A stretch of 64,000 nucleotides of DNA, from positions 1-64,000 of the forward strand of contig CAZPKG010000004.1 in the NCBI GenBank assembly GCA_964587105.1, written 5' to 3'. Positions 27,170 to 36,482 of the stretch are shown piece after piece; positions within the stretch are counted from its first letter, which is position 1; every line of letters starts with the position of its first letter. This DNA is from JABWCQ01 sp964587105. Its GTDB lineage: Bacteria > Electryoneota > RPQS01. The notes beneath the pieces were generated by a model, which worked only from the letters and a program-made list of their open reading frames with translations, did not search any database and was not told where the DNA came from. The translations under genes were made by a program, and so were the position numbers.

Positions 27170-28255
27170 CTACTTCATCAAGACCATTTTCATCACGTCA
27201 CTGCCAAACGCGCCCGACATTTGAGCGAAGTACACGCCCGATGTCAATCCGTCTGCGTCAAACGCGATTTCGTGAACGCCGGCTTCCATCATGCCGTCAA
27301 CAAGTTCCGAGACCACACGGCCTTGAACATCGTACACGGTTAATGTGATGTTGGAGGCTTCAGCAAGCGAGAAGCGAATGTTGGTCGACGGATTGAATGG
27401 GTTTGGATAGTTGCCTAACAACGCATACGATTCAACGATTTCGGATGCGCTTGTTCCGGCTTCGACCAAAACCGTGTTGAAGACCTGCTCATTGCCATTC
27501 ACGTCAAAACCTGACAACTCATAGTAGTAGGCAGCGTTTGTGGCGGAGCGATCCATTACCGAATAATCATGTTGCGTCGAGCTGGTGCCGTTACCTGCGA
27601 CCACGCCGACGGTCACCCACTCTTCGGAACCAAGCTCGCGGCGCGTAACTTCAAAACGATCGTTTTCAGTTTCGGAAGCGGTGGACCAGTCGATCTTCAC
27701 GCCGTCAGCCGTGCGATTGGCCGAAAATGAAAGAAGTTCGACGTCAAACGGGAAGTCGCCGCAATATGCGTTCAGCGTATATGCGATGTTCGTGTCGACG
27801 CGGCTGTCAACAATTACCCAAATACCGTTGGCGTCGTTGTCATTGATGGCGTTGTTGTTCGTGCTCGAGAACTCAAGTGTGTGCGGATCGGAGCCAAGAC
27901 ACTTGTTAGCGTCGCAATCTTCGAGAACAACCAGGATTAAATCGTCACGTGTTGTATTAGGATTATCGTTCCAATCCAAAGTGAGTGTAAACGGATCACC
28001 GGGATGGTGAATGCGGTACACATGTGCTTTGCCGCGCCAGCGATCGCTTGAGCCACCCGGCGTGCAATAGGGTGCGTTCTGCCATGAGCCAACGCGATAG
28101 CGTTCAACGTCATCATGACCATACTGCACCGTTGAGTCAACCACGAAGCCGCAAAAGATTTCGCCCGGATCGCACCAAGCTTGCGCCTTTTGGGCGCCAA
28201 TGCTTGAGACCATCAAGATTGCGGCGAGCAGCATCAAAAATTTCATCTTGTTCAT
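27170..28255 (-). CDS. Secreted protein with FnIII-like domain and T9SS tail
   Basis: 361 residues; TAGGAG precedes ATG (complement 28253-28255) and a signal peptide (KFLMLLAAILMVSSIGAQKAQA) follows. Residues about 25-165 form an unidentified beta-rich domain with Cys residues (WCDPGEIFCGF; LEDCDANKCLG). An FnIII-like module follows (ADGVKIDWSTASETENDRFEV ... AAYYYELSGFDVNGNEQVF). The tail is GNYPNPFNPSTNIRFSLA ... LTSGVYFAQMSG ... KMVLMK. It has the same module order as the 15-17 kb pair but is at a separate site. Confidence 0.75.
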   Translation of the reverse strand: MNKMKFLMLLAAILMVSSIGAQKAQAWCDPGEIFCGFVVDSTVQYGHDDVERYRVGSWQNAPYCTPGGSSDRWRGKAHVYRIHHPGDPFTLTLDWNDNPNTTRDDLILVVLEDCDANKCLGSDPHTLEFSSTNNNAINDNDANGIWVIVDSRVDTNIAYTLNAYCGDFPFDVELLSFSANRTADGVKIDWSTASETENDRFEVTRRELGSEEWVTVGVVAGNGTSSTQHDYSVMDRSATNAAYYYELSGFDVNGNEQVFNTVLVEAGTSASEIVESYALLGNYPNPFNPSTNIRFSLAEASNITLTVYDVQGRVVSELVDGMMEAGVHEIAFDADGLTSGVYFAQMSGAFGSDVMKMVLMK

Positions 28256-28602
28256 GTTTTCTCCTACAAAGTTAGCACAGGAATTACTTTCATATCAACG
28301 CCCTTAATATACGTTGAGAAGTGCCAACAGAACAAGCACCAAAACGTTTTGAAGTTGCAACAATACAGTACATAACATATTAAGTATATCTACGTCATGT
28401 AACCCGATTGCAAGCACACTTTACATATTTAGCGACCCACTTGTTTGTGTCACTGACACCTCCACGTTTATTGATCGCGCACAAAAATAGAGCGGGTCAA
28501 ACTCCTATGAACTCCTCTAATAGTCCCCTAACTTCGCAAAAAGCAATGCGGTCGATTCACACTGAACCGACCGCATTACAAAATAGTTGACCCGGGCTAA
28601 AC
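28256..28602. other. Intergenic region upstream of the secreted-protein gene
   Basis: About 350 bases. The part near 28256-28400 is AT-rich and should hold the minus-strand promoter of the 28255 gene, but no clean -35/-10 pair is visible. The far end holds the terminator at 28538-28577. Nothing else recognised. Confidence 0.5.
28538..28577 (-). terminator. Terminator of the pseudopilin gene
   Basis: Inverted repeat AATGCGGTCG (28545-28554) with CGACCGCATT (28568-28577); on the minus strand it is followed by TTGCTTTTTG. Confidence 0.75.
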
Positions 28603-29025
28603 TCACGGAGTTAGCCGCATGTAATCAACCTGAGAATCCCAATGAACCGTTATCTGCGTGCTGTAGTGATCGTTGCAGATGACCGTTAAGTCATAGTCCG
28701 CAGTTAAATCAGAGGGGTCAGGCGCAGAATAAGTGAACGATCTCCAATTGTCGCCTGAAGGTGGCGTCAAATAGGGCTGACCGAGCGGATCGAGCAATTG
28801 CGAAACCAATCCCGGCATGTTATTCGAATCGATGTCAGGAAAGTACCCCCACTCCGCATCATGCATCGAGATAGCTTTGCGGAGCACCTGCAAATCAGAC
28901 AGCGCTGCGCCAACATAAGCCCTATTGTTCAACTTGATAAACTCCGTCATGCTGATCATCGATAAGATACCAATGATGACAACCACAAGCAGAAGTTCCA
29001 GTGTTGTTACGCCGCGCTGATTCAT
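28603..29025 (-). CDS. Orphan type IV pilin/pseudopilin-like protein
   Basis: 140 residues from the ATG at complement 29023-29025, chosen to give a short prepilin leader; an in-frame ATG at 29070 would add 15 residues. The leader MNQRG is followed by VTTLELLLVVVIIGILSMISM, a prepilin N-terminus cut after Gly with Glu at mature position 5; Val replaces the usual Phe/Met at position 1. The rest resembles small GspG-like pseudopilins, with a C-terminal beta domain (Cys in VICNDHYS). No other pilus or secretion gene is near. Its role could be in a type II/IV system encoded elsewhere. Confidence 0.8.
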   Translation of the reverse strand: MNQRGVTTLELLLVVVIIGILSMISMTEFIKLNNRAYVGAALSDLQVLRKAISMHDAEWGYFPDIDSNNMPGLVSQLLDPLGQPYLTPPSGDNWRSFTYSAPDPSDLTADYDLTVICNDHYSTQITVHWDSQVDYMRLTP

Positions 29026-29253
29026 AGTGTGACTCTTGGAAATTTGTGCTAATGATTCTTGAGCAAGCATAAGGCCAATCTCGCTTCGGACCGCAATCTA
29101 TTGAAATGGCTTGAGTTCAACAAGTGCGAAAGCTAAAGCGAAGCTTGAGATGATGGCGAACTGCAACATCATGTGGAGTAGAAGTTGCAAGAAATCATTC
29201 TGGTGCGTATCTTAGTGGGTCATGAAAGATATTTAACATCAAGTTTCTAAAAC

Positions 29254-30699
29254 ATGTCGCAGCAAAAGTACGATTTGATTGTGTTAGGCAGCGGTCCGGG
29301 TGGACAGCGTGCAGCTATCTCGGCGGCTAAAGTCGGAAAGAAAGTCGCCATAGTTGAACGCATGCGCGAACTCGGTGGCGTCTGTGTTGCGACGGGGACG
29401 ATTCCTTCTAAGACGATGCGCGAAGCGGCGCTTCATCTCTCCGGGATTCAGCAACGCGCTTTCTACGGTGCGACGTACCGCAATAAAGAGAATATCACCG
29501 CTGAAGACCTGCGCATGCGCACGCAGATGGTGATGTCGCGCGAGTGGGAAGTCATTCGCGCCCAGTTGACGCGCAACGGCGTGGATATCTATGTTGGCAG
29601 CGCCCGCTTCACGGATCCGCACTCGATTACAATCGATCACCACAGCGAGATCGTTGAAATCTCTGCGGACAATATCGTAGTGGCGGTAGGTACGCGGCCC
29701 TTCATGCCGCCGGGAGTCGAGCACGACGGCGAAACGATTCTGAATGCAGACTCAATTCTCGACATCAAAAAGATACCACGCACGATGACGTGCATCGGCG
29801 GCGGCGTCATCGGCCTCGAATATGCCAGTATCTTTGCGTCTCTCGGCGTTCGCGTAACGGTTATTGATCTTGCGAAAGACCTCTTGAGTTTTGTGGACAC
29901 GGAGATTGTAGATGCACTGATATATCAACTGCGACAGCTCAATGTGGTGTTCAGGCTGGGCGAAAAAGTAATCAGCGTCACGGTTGACAACAGCGGTGAT
30001 GCTCCACACGCCGTTACAAAGCTGGAATCCGGCAAGATTGTCGTGACGGACGTCGCGCTCTACTCTGCCGGCCGCCAAGCCAATGCGGACACGCTCGACG
30101 CCGAGAAAGCAGGACTCGTTGTTGACAAGCGAGGAAAACTCACCGTCAATTCTCGCTATCGCACCGACGTGGAGCACATCTTTGCCGTCGGCGACGTGAT
30201 CGGTTTTCCCGCGCTGGCCAGCACATCGATGGAGCAGGGCAGGCTTGCCGCGCTGGAAGCCTTCGGCTTGCGCGATGATCGCGTCGTGCCGGATATCTAC
30301 CCATATGGTATCTACACGATTCCCGAAATTTCGACGGTTGGAGCAACCGAAGAACTACTCACTCAAGAGTCCATACCGTATGAGATCGGCGTCGCTCGTT
30401 ATCGTGAAATTGCGCGCGGACAAATACTCGGCGACGAATCAGGGATTGTGAAACTCATTGTCGATCAGCGCACGCGCCGCTTGTTAGGAGTTCATGCGAT
30501 TGGCACCGGTGCAACGGAGTTGATTCACATCGGGCAAGCAGTCATCGCGCACAACGGCACAATTGACTACTTGATTCATGCAGTGTTCAACTACCCGACA
30601 TTGGCCGAATGCTATAAGACCGCCGCGCTCGATGCGCACAACCGTCTCGCTGCCTTGCATTCTGTAAAAAAGAATCCACCCATTCCACAGACGGCGTAA
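29254..30699 (+). CDS. sthA: Soluble pyridine nucleotide transhydrogenase
   Basis: 481 residues of the FAD-dependent disulphide oxidoreductase fold. The FAD-binding GSGPGGQRAA is at the N-terminus, the NAD-binding GGGVIGLEYASIFASLG is mid-protein and SAGRQANADTL plus FAVGDVIGFPALAS bind FAD. The active-site region reads GGVCVATGTIPSK: the first Cys is present, but the second position of the CxxxxC pair is Thr, as in SthA (UdhA) and unlike lipoamide dehydrogenase. That supports energy-independent hydride transfer between NADPH and NAD+ in the cytoplasm. A terminator follows. Confidence 0.85.
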   Translation: MSQQKYDLIVLGSGPGGQRAAISAAKVGKKVAIVERMRELGGVCVATGTIPSKTMREAALHLSGIQQRAFYGATYRNKENITAEDLRMRTQMVMSREWEVIRAQLTRNGVDIYVGSARFTDPHSITIDHHSEIVEISADNIVVAVGTRPFMPPGVEHDGETILNADSILDIKKIPRTMTCIGGGVIGLEYASIFASLGVRVTVIDLAKDLLSFVDTEIVDALIYQLRQLNVVFRLGEKVISVTVDNSGDAPHAVTKLESGKIVVTDVALYSAGRQANADTLDAEKAGLVVDKRGKLTVNSRYRTDVEHIFAVGDVIGFPALASTSMEQGRLAALEAFGLRDDRVVPDIYPYGIYTIPEISTVGATEELLTQESIPYEIGVARYREIARGQILGDESGIVKLIVDQRTRRLLGVHAIGTGATELIHIGQAVIAHNGTIDYLIHAVFNYPTLAECYKTAALDAHNRLAALHSVKKNPPIPQTA

Positions 30700-30720
30700 G
30701 ACAATTCACTTTTACGCGAG

Positions 30721-30752
30721 AAAGGCGGACAATGCGTCCGCCTTTTCGTTTT
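30721..30752 (+). terminator. Rho-independent terminator of sthA
   Basis: AAAGGCGGAC (30721-30730), 5-base loop, GTCCGCCTTT (30736-30745), then T-rich. Confidence 0.85.
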
Positions 30753-30777
30753 ACAAATTCGATCTACTCTAGAGCTT

Positions 30778-30843
30778 GCGCCAGCGGAAGGTTGCCTACT
30801 TTTCAAGTAGGCGCCAGCGGAAGGTTGCCTACTTTTCAAGTAG
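30778..30843 (+). repeat. Two perfect tandem copies of a 33-base palindrome-bearing repeat
   Basis: Copy 1 is 30778-30810, copy 2 is 30811-30843, identical. Each starts GCGCCAGCGGAAGG and ends in the hairpin CTACTT-ttc-AAGTAG. A related unit stands at 62073-62114 (family B). Confidence 0.9.
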
Positions 30844-30857
30844 GTCAAGTAAGCATC

Positions 30858-30886
30858 AGCGCCCGCCGGGTTGTCCGACGGGCGCT
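30858..30886. other. Hairpin, possible weak terminator
   Basis: AGCGCCCG with CGGGCGCT around an inner CGG/CCG stem. No strong T tail on either strand. It may end the minus-strand response-regulator transcript. Confidence 0.4.
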
Positions 30887-30968
30887 CTTGTTCATCGTAT
30901 TACAGAGTCTCTTCGCATCCAGTTACAGTTTCGAGGCGGCGCCAAGTGTGCCGCGGCAAGGCATCATC

Positions 30969-31481
30969 CTAATTCGCGCATGGAGCGTTCCACAGCAGGT
31001 TCCAGTGGTCTTCGACGTCGCGCACGACTTTTCTCAATTGCCCGGCGTCCATCGGCTTCAAGAAGTAGCCTGTGACTCCGTGTGAGATCGTGTACGCTAA
31101 GTCTGATTCGGCCAAGTTGTCTGTCAGCACAACCACCGGAATCGTCATCAGCTTGGGATCCGTGCGAATTTCATGTAGCACGTCAAACCCTTGCTGCTTA
31201 TCCATGTTTATGTCGAGCAAGATCAAACCCGGTTTGGTCATGCCATGGTCAGCGTCGAGTGGCCCGAAGGACACTGTATGTCGCAGATAGTGCAGCGCTT
31301 CAAGCTGCGACCGTGCGATCACCATGCGATTGTTGAGACGGGTCTCTTGAATCGCACCTTCAACCATTTCTATGGCTTCATCCCGATCTTCGATCAGCAG
31401 TATGTCAATCGGCACCCGCTGCTCGGACACGTTCCATCCATTACTATTCATCGTATTATCGCTTTCACATCGTCGCATCAC
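30969..31481 (-). CDS. Single-domain response regulator (Rcp1/CheY-like)
   Basis: 170 residues from ATG at complement 31479-31481 (AAGGGA upstream). Residues about 22-165 form one receiver domain: acidic pair in LLIEDRDEA, phospho-acceptor Asp in LILLDINMDKQQG, switch Thr in VVVLTDN and Lys in YFLKPMDA. The loop insertion and IRTDPKLMTIPVVVLT spacing resemble Rcp1-type regulators that pair with phytochrome or other hybrid kinases. There is no output domain and no kinase adjacent, so its partner is elsewhere. Confidence 0.85.
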   Translation of the reverse strand: MMRRCESDNTMNSNGWNVSEQRVPIDILLIEDRDEAIEMVEGAIQETRLNNRMVIARSQLEALHYLRHTVSFGPLDADHGMTKPGLILLDINMDKQQGFDVLHEIRTDPKLMTIPVVVLTDNLAESDLAYTISHGVTGYFLKPMDAGQLRKVVRDVEDHWNLLWNAPCAN

Positions 31482-31508
31482 GGTTTCCCTTATGGCAAAG
31501 GCCGGACC

Positions 31509-31551
31509 CGAACAAAAAAGAATCGCCGTTCCGGGTCAGTGGAACGGCGAT
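31509..31551 (-). terminator. Terminator of the 31.7-38.2 kb minus-strand operon
   Basis: ATCGCCGTTCC (31522-31532) pairs with GGAACGGCGAT (31541-31551); on the minus strand a TTCTTTTTTG tail follows. It lies 180 bases beyond the methyltransferase stop. Confidence 0.75.
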
Positions 31552-31731
31552 CTCTTATTGCGAACTAATGTTTAGCTAAGCGACCCTCCGCCTGCGCGGG
31601 GATCGTTATACTTCAAGCAAACAATCAACGGTAGAACGATATCAACAACTCGCTGCGTGAACTCAACCTATAGCATTGTCTCAGTGCAAATTGCAAAATA
31701 CGAATACCGTGCAATATGCGATGAAAACACA

Positions 31732-32379
31732 CTATACAGGCGTCGAGTGATGCTTCGGTCGCACGTCAACCAAACCGATTTGATAAATTGTCGTGCGTTC
31801 CCAAGCGTGCAGCTTACCGGCTTTTCTCAAAAATGATCTGAACTGTGCGGGTCGCCAATGATTACAATGACCGGGATCTTGCCCAAGTCCAAGCTTGATC
31901 GAAAACCAGGTCAGCGTGCGAAACACCGGCTCATACGGCACGGAAATCAAAAGCCAATGCTCGGCAACGCGATCCAATTCAAACAAAGGCTTCTCGGGAT
32001 TCGGCAAATGCTCAAGCACCTGTGAGCAAAACACGACGTCAAACTGTTCATCCTTGAACGGAACCTCATACGCGCTGCCCACATGCCAATCCGCTTCAGG
32101 TGAAGCGATCTTCGCGAACTTGATAGCCTCGTCGCTGAAATCGAAGCCCGTCCACTTTCCTTTGTAGCCCCGCTCCTGCATCGCTCGATAGACGATGCCT
32201 TCGCCGCAGCCTGCGTCCAACACATTCTTCGCGCCCGTAAATGCCAGCAGCTTGTACATGTGGTCGAGATACAGCTCAAGGTGTTTCTGATACAGGCTAT
32301 TGTTAAACTCCCACTTTCGGTGGTTGTCCGATGTGTATCCATCCGGTCGCGCTTTTCGTGCGTGTTCAATAACTGGCAA
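31732..32379 (-). CDS. Class I SAM-dependent methyltransferase
   Basis: 215 residues with a TTG start (complement 32377-32379) backed by GGAGAGAG just upstream. The SAM-binding motif I is VLDAGCGEGIVYRAM; later motifs are WTGFDFSDEAIKFAK, FDVVFCSQVLEHLPNP and LLISVPYEP. The pattern is that of Methyltransf_11/UbiE-like small-molecule enzymes. It follows the PHP-glycosyltransferase gene with an intervening repeat, so it may modify a glycan or lipid made by it; that is inference. Confidence 0.8.
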   Translation of the reverse strand: MPVIEHARKARPDGYTSDNHRKWEFNNSLYQKHLELYLDHMYKLLAFTGAKNVLDAGCGEGIVYRAMQERGYKGKWTGFDFSDEAIKFAKIASPEADWHVGSAYEVPFKDEQFDVVFCSQVLEHLPNPEKPLFELDRVAEHWLLISVPYEPVFRTLTWFSIKLGLGQDPGHCNHWRPAQFRSFLRKAGKLHAWERTTIYQIGLVDVRPKHHSTPV

Positions 32380-32400
32380 CTGACTCTCTCCTATATTCTA

Positions 32401-32438
32401 ATTTCCCCCCAGTCCTCTGGGGGGATAAAGGGGGGTAA
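32401..32438 (-). repeat. C/G-run palindromic element (family A)
   Basis: Plus strand shows CCCCCCAG tcct CTGGGGGG followed by ATAAAGGGGGGT. Intergenic between the methyltransferase and PHP-glycosyltransferase genes. Confidence 0.9.
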
Positions 32439-32463
32439 AATTTCAAGCTAACCAACAACTTAA

Positions 32464-32500
32464 AGCGCAGGCGCCAGCGCAAAACCCGCTTAACAAGCGG
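32464..32500 (-). repeat. Palindromic repeat (family B)
   Basis: AAGCGCAGGCGCCAGCGC followed by the hairpin CCGCTT-aac-AAGCGG. It shares its first module with 62073-62091. Confidence 0.75.
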
Positions 32501-34951
32501 TTAAGCAATAACGATTGCGCGAACTTCTTCGTCTGCTTTCGGATAGGGATCCTCGTCCCAAAATTCTCTAAACGCAGTTGACCAATCGCGTGTGGCCGCT
32601 CGCGCTCGCGCCGCAGCAGCCATGCGATGCCTCAAATCATCGGACTCAACCAGAGAGCGCATCGCCTCGCGCCACGCATTCACGTCATAGCCCGGCAGCA
32701 CAAGTCCGCTCTCGCCGGGCAAAATAATCTCTTTCGGTCCGCCTTCATTGGAAACCAACGACGGCAAACCCGATGCTTGCGCTTCCAGCACCGAATTGCC
32801 GTATGTATCAGTCGTAGAAGGAAATACAAACACATCGCCCGATGCATAAGCTTTCGCAAGCTGTTTCCCCTTGACAAATCCCGGGAAGACGATCATCGGC
32901 GGTAGCTTGCGCGCGATCAGCTCATCGCGAAACGGCCCGTCACCGACAATTGCCAGGGCGGCCTTCTTCTGCAACACTTCATCCTGCAAGAACGCATCGA
33001 CCACGACGTCAAGATTCTTTTCGCGCGAAACACGGCCCGTGTAAACAAAAATCACGCGGTCCGAAATGCCATGCGGCTTGTAAAATTCTTCATCTCGATG
33101 CCGTGGATTGTAAAAATCCAAATCCGTACCGCGTGTGTATATAAACAACCGACGCGGATTAAATCCGTGATCAATCAACTGCTTGCGGTAATGATCGCTC
33201 GGTGAATAAACCGCATCGGCCAGCCCGTAGAACCAGCGCATGAATTTCCACGTCGTCTTTTCAAGCCCCTCATCCCCCGTAATCTGTCGGACATGCTGCG
33301 GAAAATCGCTGTGATAGATTGCGCGAACGGGAACTCCAAACAGCTTTGCAGCAAACATCGCAATCAACCCCACCGGCCCCGGTGTTGAAATGATATACTC
33401 GTCAAAATTTTGCGATTCGAGATACTTGACAATCCTCAAAATTGGTGGCACGGAGAGTTTTTGCAATTCGTAATCGGGAATCGAAATCTCGCCGACAGGC
33501 GGGAAATTCAAAAACTTGCTTCCTGTTGGTGCACGTGATTCAGCAACCGAGCAAATAATCTCCAAATCCGCATCAAGCTTCTCAGCAACCTCCGACATCC
33601 TGTGCAGCGTCATCGAAACGCCGTTGACGTCCGTCACCGTATCGGAAAACCACGCGACTTTCTTTCGTCCGGATTTCTTTGGAAGTTCCAGCGTCCCGTC
33701 AACGCGCGCACACAACTCGCGGATCAGCTTGCGATCCCGGTTGAGCTTGTCGAATGAATAAAGATACGGAGCCATCACACTCTGAATCGGCAAGAGCGCA
33801 GCCACGAGCGGCAATCCGCTGCCAATCTGTCCGCGCTCGAAATCTTTCATCGCATCGTTCAAGAGCTGATAGCTGACTTTGCTCAGCACGCGATCCGCCA
33901 TGTTGTAAAGCCGTGCGTCAAACGTCTGCAAATCGTCGCGGTCAATTCCGCCCAGCCGCTCTTCTTTAGGCAATTCGCGATACGCGCGAATGATCTCGGC
34001 AATCAACTTTCGCTCAATCGCCGATGGCCTCTTGCGCATCTTGAATAGGCCCTTGAACGCCTCCCAAAGCGAAGCCGTCACCTGTTTCCTGCTTGGTTTC
34101 TCGGGCGAGAGCAATCTTGTCAGGATCAATTCAAGAATCCCCTGCACGTCGCCTTCGCGCCGCAACACCTTGCTTGCATAAAGCTGTGCGCCGACCCGGT
34201 ACATCGAGTGCGCCGAGGCGATCGTGGAACCATGCATACCCGCCGGAGTTCCTCTGCGCATCCGAAGCTGCTGCAAAAACTCAGAAGCGTTTGAAGCACT
34301 CGGCGTTTCCGTCCACGTCAAACCGATATACTGTCCGCAGTAGTCATTCGAGCTTCCGATTTGCCCCTTCTGCCACGGGCGCTCGGATGCGGGAGAAATC
34401 TTCCACTTGCGCTGAATTTCGTCAAAATACTCCGGCGTGAGCGCATCCAGAAACGCCGACGTAAACTCATTTGATCTCTGTTGCCTTCCGCAGCTGCGTG
34501 CTTCAAAATGATCGAACAACAACAACAATCGCTCAACATGATCCGGCGAAAGTTTACCGTCGTGCGGTTCCAACGGCTGCGCGACGACATGGTACAAGTT
34601 CTCTGCAAGCAAATACTCGCGCACGTTGTACAAATTCCCCCGCTGCGACAACATCTTGACGAGCTGAACATTATTCAGCCCATACACCATCAACCGCACG
34701 GGACAACCGTCTTCCGGGAATTGCAAAGTTGTCTCGCACGCCGGAATCACGTCCGCAAATTGCGCAAGCTGCCCATATCCGTCAAGCGAATCGCTGTCCG
34801 TCAAAGCAATAAAGTCCATGCCGCGCCGTTTAGCAAGCTGATAAGCCGCCAACGGTTCCGTCATGGACTCTGAGACCTTCAATTTCTTCAAGAAGAAGTT
34901 GGTAGGTCGATTCGAGTGCTTTGTATGTATATGTAAGTCAGCTCGTGACAT
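32501..34951 (-). CDS. PHP phosphoesterase-like domain fused to GT4 glycosyltransferase
   Basis: 816 residues. Residues 1-90 carry PHP-domain metal motifs DLHIHTKHSNRP and FIALTDSDSLDGYG, as in predicted phosphoesterases; the following 300 residues are unassigned, helical and basic. From about residue 430 (KKVAWFSDTVTDVNGVSMTLHRM) a complete GT4 transferase follows, with AIYHSDFPQHV, FIYTRGTDLDFYNP, FVYTGRVSREKNLDVVVDAF, LAIVGDGPF and TTDTYGNSVLEAQASGLPSLVSNEGGPKE. The GT part looks like GDP-mannose-dependent mannosyltransferases of the PimB/MgtA type. Four bases separate its start from the APC permease stop. The substrate is unknown. Confidence 0.8.
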   Translation of the reverse strand: MSRADLHIHTKHSNRPTNFFLKKLKVSESMTEPLAAYQLAKRRGMDFIALTDSDSLDGYGQLAQFADVIPACETTLQFPEDGCPVRLMVYGLNNVQLVKMLSQRGNLYNVREYLLAENLYHVVAQPLEPHDGKLSPDHVERLLLLFDHFEARSCGRQQRSNEFTSAFLDALTPEYFDEIQRKWKISPASERPWQKGQIGSSNDYCGQYIGLTWTETPSASNASEFLQQLRMRRGTPAGMHGSTIASAHSMYRVGAQLYASKVLRREGDVQGILELILTRLLSPEKPSRKQVTASLWEAFKGLFKMRKRPSAIERKLIAEIIRAYRELPKEERLGGIDRDDLQTFDARLYNMADRVLSKVSYQLLNDAMKDFERGQIGSGLPLVAALLPIQSVMAPYLYSFDKLNRDRKLIRELCARVDGTLELPKKSGRKKVAWFSDTVTDVNGVSMTLHRMSEVAEKLDADLEIICSVAESRAPTGSKFLNFPPVGEISIPDYELQKLSVPPILRIVKYLESQNFDEYIISTPGPVGLIAMFAAKLFGVPVRAIYHSDFPQHVRQITGDEGLEKTTWKFMRWFYGLADAVYSPSDHYRKQLIDHGFNPRRLFIYTRGTDLDFYNPRHRDEEFYKPHGISDRVIFVYTGRVSREKNLDVVVDAFLQDEVLQKKAALAIVGDGPFRDELIARKLPPMIVFPGFVKGKQLAKAYASGDVFVFPSTTDTYGNSVLEAQASGLPSLVSNEGGPKEIILPGESGLVLPGYDVNAWREAMRSLVESDDLRHRMAAAARARAATRDWSTAFREFWDEDPYPKADEEVRAIVIA

Positions 34952-34955
34952 TAGT

Positions 34956-36473
34956 CTAGTTTCCCCCCGGTCCTCCGGGGGATAAGGGGGGCAAACTGTT
35001 AGGCGGCGTCAGCATCTTGTATGTGTTCAGTTTCTTCCACATAAAAAACACCGGAATCCCCAGCAGGACAATAAATAATCCCGGCCAAGTGAATTGCGGT
35101 TTGTAAATCAGAAGATTGATCGAAAAGAAAACAGCGAAGGCGATGTACAGCAGCTGCAAATACGGATATCCCGGCGCGCGAAACGGCCGCTCTTCGTCAG
35201 GCCGCGTAGCTCGCAACCGAATGATTCCCCACACTGTCAGCACATAAAATAGGACTGTGGCAAATACAACATAGTCGAGTAAGTCACCGTATTTTCCCGA
35301 CAGGCAAAGCACGCCACTCCACAATCCCTGCATCACCAGCGCCACTCCCGGCACACCGTGTTTATTGATTTTCTGCGCGTCTTTGAAGAACAAACCGTGC
35401 TGCGACATCGCGTAATAAACCCGCGCACCCGTCAATACAATTCCGTTGTTGCAGCCGAAAGTCGAAATCATGACGCACGCCGCGACAATCAAGGCGGCCG
35501 TTCCGCCGAGCAGAGTCTCCACACTTGCCGTTGCAATTCGGTCACTCGCGGCAAATTGGAATCCTCGTGAAATAACGTCACCGCCATTCGGATCACCGCC
35601 GAGCGGCAGCATAAACATGTACGCGACGTTCGTGAGCAGATACAAACCCGTAACCAGCGCGGTTCCCAACGCTAAACTTTGGGCAATCGTCTTGCGCGGG
35701 TTGTGCGTCTCAGCCGCAGTGAATGTTGAGCTGTTCCACGCATCCAATGCGAAGATTGCACCTACGCATCCCAATCCGCACGCGCTAAGTAAGTCAGCGC
35801 CGTTAAGCGTTTCCCGAAGCAATTTACCGTCGTCACCCACCGTCACGCGCATGGCATCCCAAGAGTTCGCCAAATTAAGCTTGATGATTTCAGGGTTTGC
35901 GCCGATTGAAAAACCCAATGCGATCAACAAAATCAGCACGGCGATCTTGCTGAATGTAAACAGGTTCTGCACAAACTTTCCTTCGCGCAGCCCTTGCATG
36001 TTCAGGTAAGTTAAGACCGAAATATTGACTAACGCAAGCAACTGCGCGGCTGAAAAAGTCAAGCCATGAGACTCAAAGAGCACATGCTGTTCGCTGAACC
36101 ACGGAAACAAAACGGCGGTGAATTTTGCGAACGCCACGGCAATTGCCGCAATCGTCCCGCACTGTATCACCATGAAAAACGTCCAGCCGTACAAAAATCC
36201 GATTAGCGGATTGTAGGCATTGCGAAGATAAACATATTGCCCGCCCGCTTGCGGATACATGCCCGATAACTCGCCGTAACTGACCGCCGGAATCAGCGTC
36301 ATAATTCCGCTCAAGGCCCAAACTACCATCAGCCAGCCTGATGAGCCGACGTTGCGCGCGATATCTGCCGAGACGATAAATATACCTGAGCCGATCATCG
36401 AACCAACAACCAGCATGGTGGCGTCTATCAGTGTCAGTTGACCGCGCGGCGCTTTGCCGTTTGTTCCGGTCAT
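34956..36473 (-). CDS. APC-family amino acid permease with repeat-derived C-terminus
   Basis: 505 residues, about 12 membrane helices. The N-terminus has the APC signature GQLTLIDATMLVVGSMIGSGIFIV, and later FALDAWNSSTFTAAETHNPRKTI marks helix 6 and the loop after it. This places it in the LAT/CAT amino acid exchanger branch. The last residues (NSLPPLSPGGPGGN) and stop codon come from a family A palindrome (34961-34996), so the natural end of the gene was probably overwritten or extended. The start lies 10 bases downstream of the small-subunit stop, in the same apparent operon. Confidence 0.85.
   Translation of the reverse strand: MTGTNGKAPRGQLTLIDATMLVVGSMIGSGIFIVSADIARNVGSSGWLMVVWALSGIMTLIPAVSYGELSGMYPQAGGQYVYLRNAYNPLIGFLYGWTFFMVIQCGTIAAIAVAFAKFTAVLFPWFSEQHVLFESHGLTFSAAQLLALVNISVLTYLNMQGLREGKFVQNLFTFSKIAVLILLIALGFSIGANPEIIKLNLANSWDAMRVTVGDDGKLLRETLNGADLLSACGLGCVGAIFALDAWNSSTFTAAETHNPRKTIAQSLALGTALVTGLYLLTNVAYMFMLPLGGDPNGGDVISRGFQFAASDRIATASVETLLGGTAALIVAACVMISTFGCNNGIVLTGARVYYAMSQHGLFFKDAQKINKHGVPGVALVMQGLWSGVLCLSGKYGDLLDYVVFATVLFYVLTVWGIIRLRATRPDEERPFRAPGYPYLQLLYIAFAVFFSINLLIYKPQFTWPGLFIVLLGIPVFFMWKKLNTYKMLTPPNSLPPLSPGGPGGN
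34961..34996 (-). repeat. C/G-run palindromic element (family A) ending the permease gene
   Basis: CCCCCCGG tcct CCGGGGG then ATAAGGGGGGC on the plus strand. It codes the last 12 or so residues of the APC permease. Confidence 0.85.
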
Positions 36474-36482
36474 CGCGTTTCG

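Noticed and set aside
30778..30843. Possible CRISPR array from the tandem 33-base repeat
   Set aside because: The two copies are directly adjacent with no spacer and no cas genes are near.
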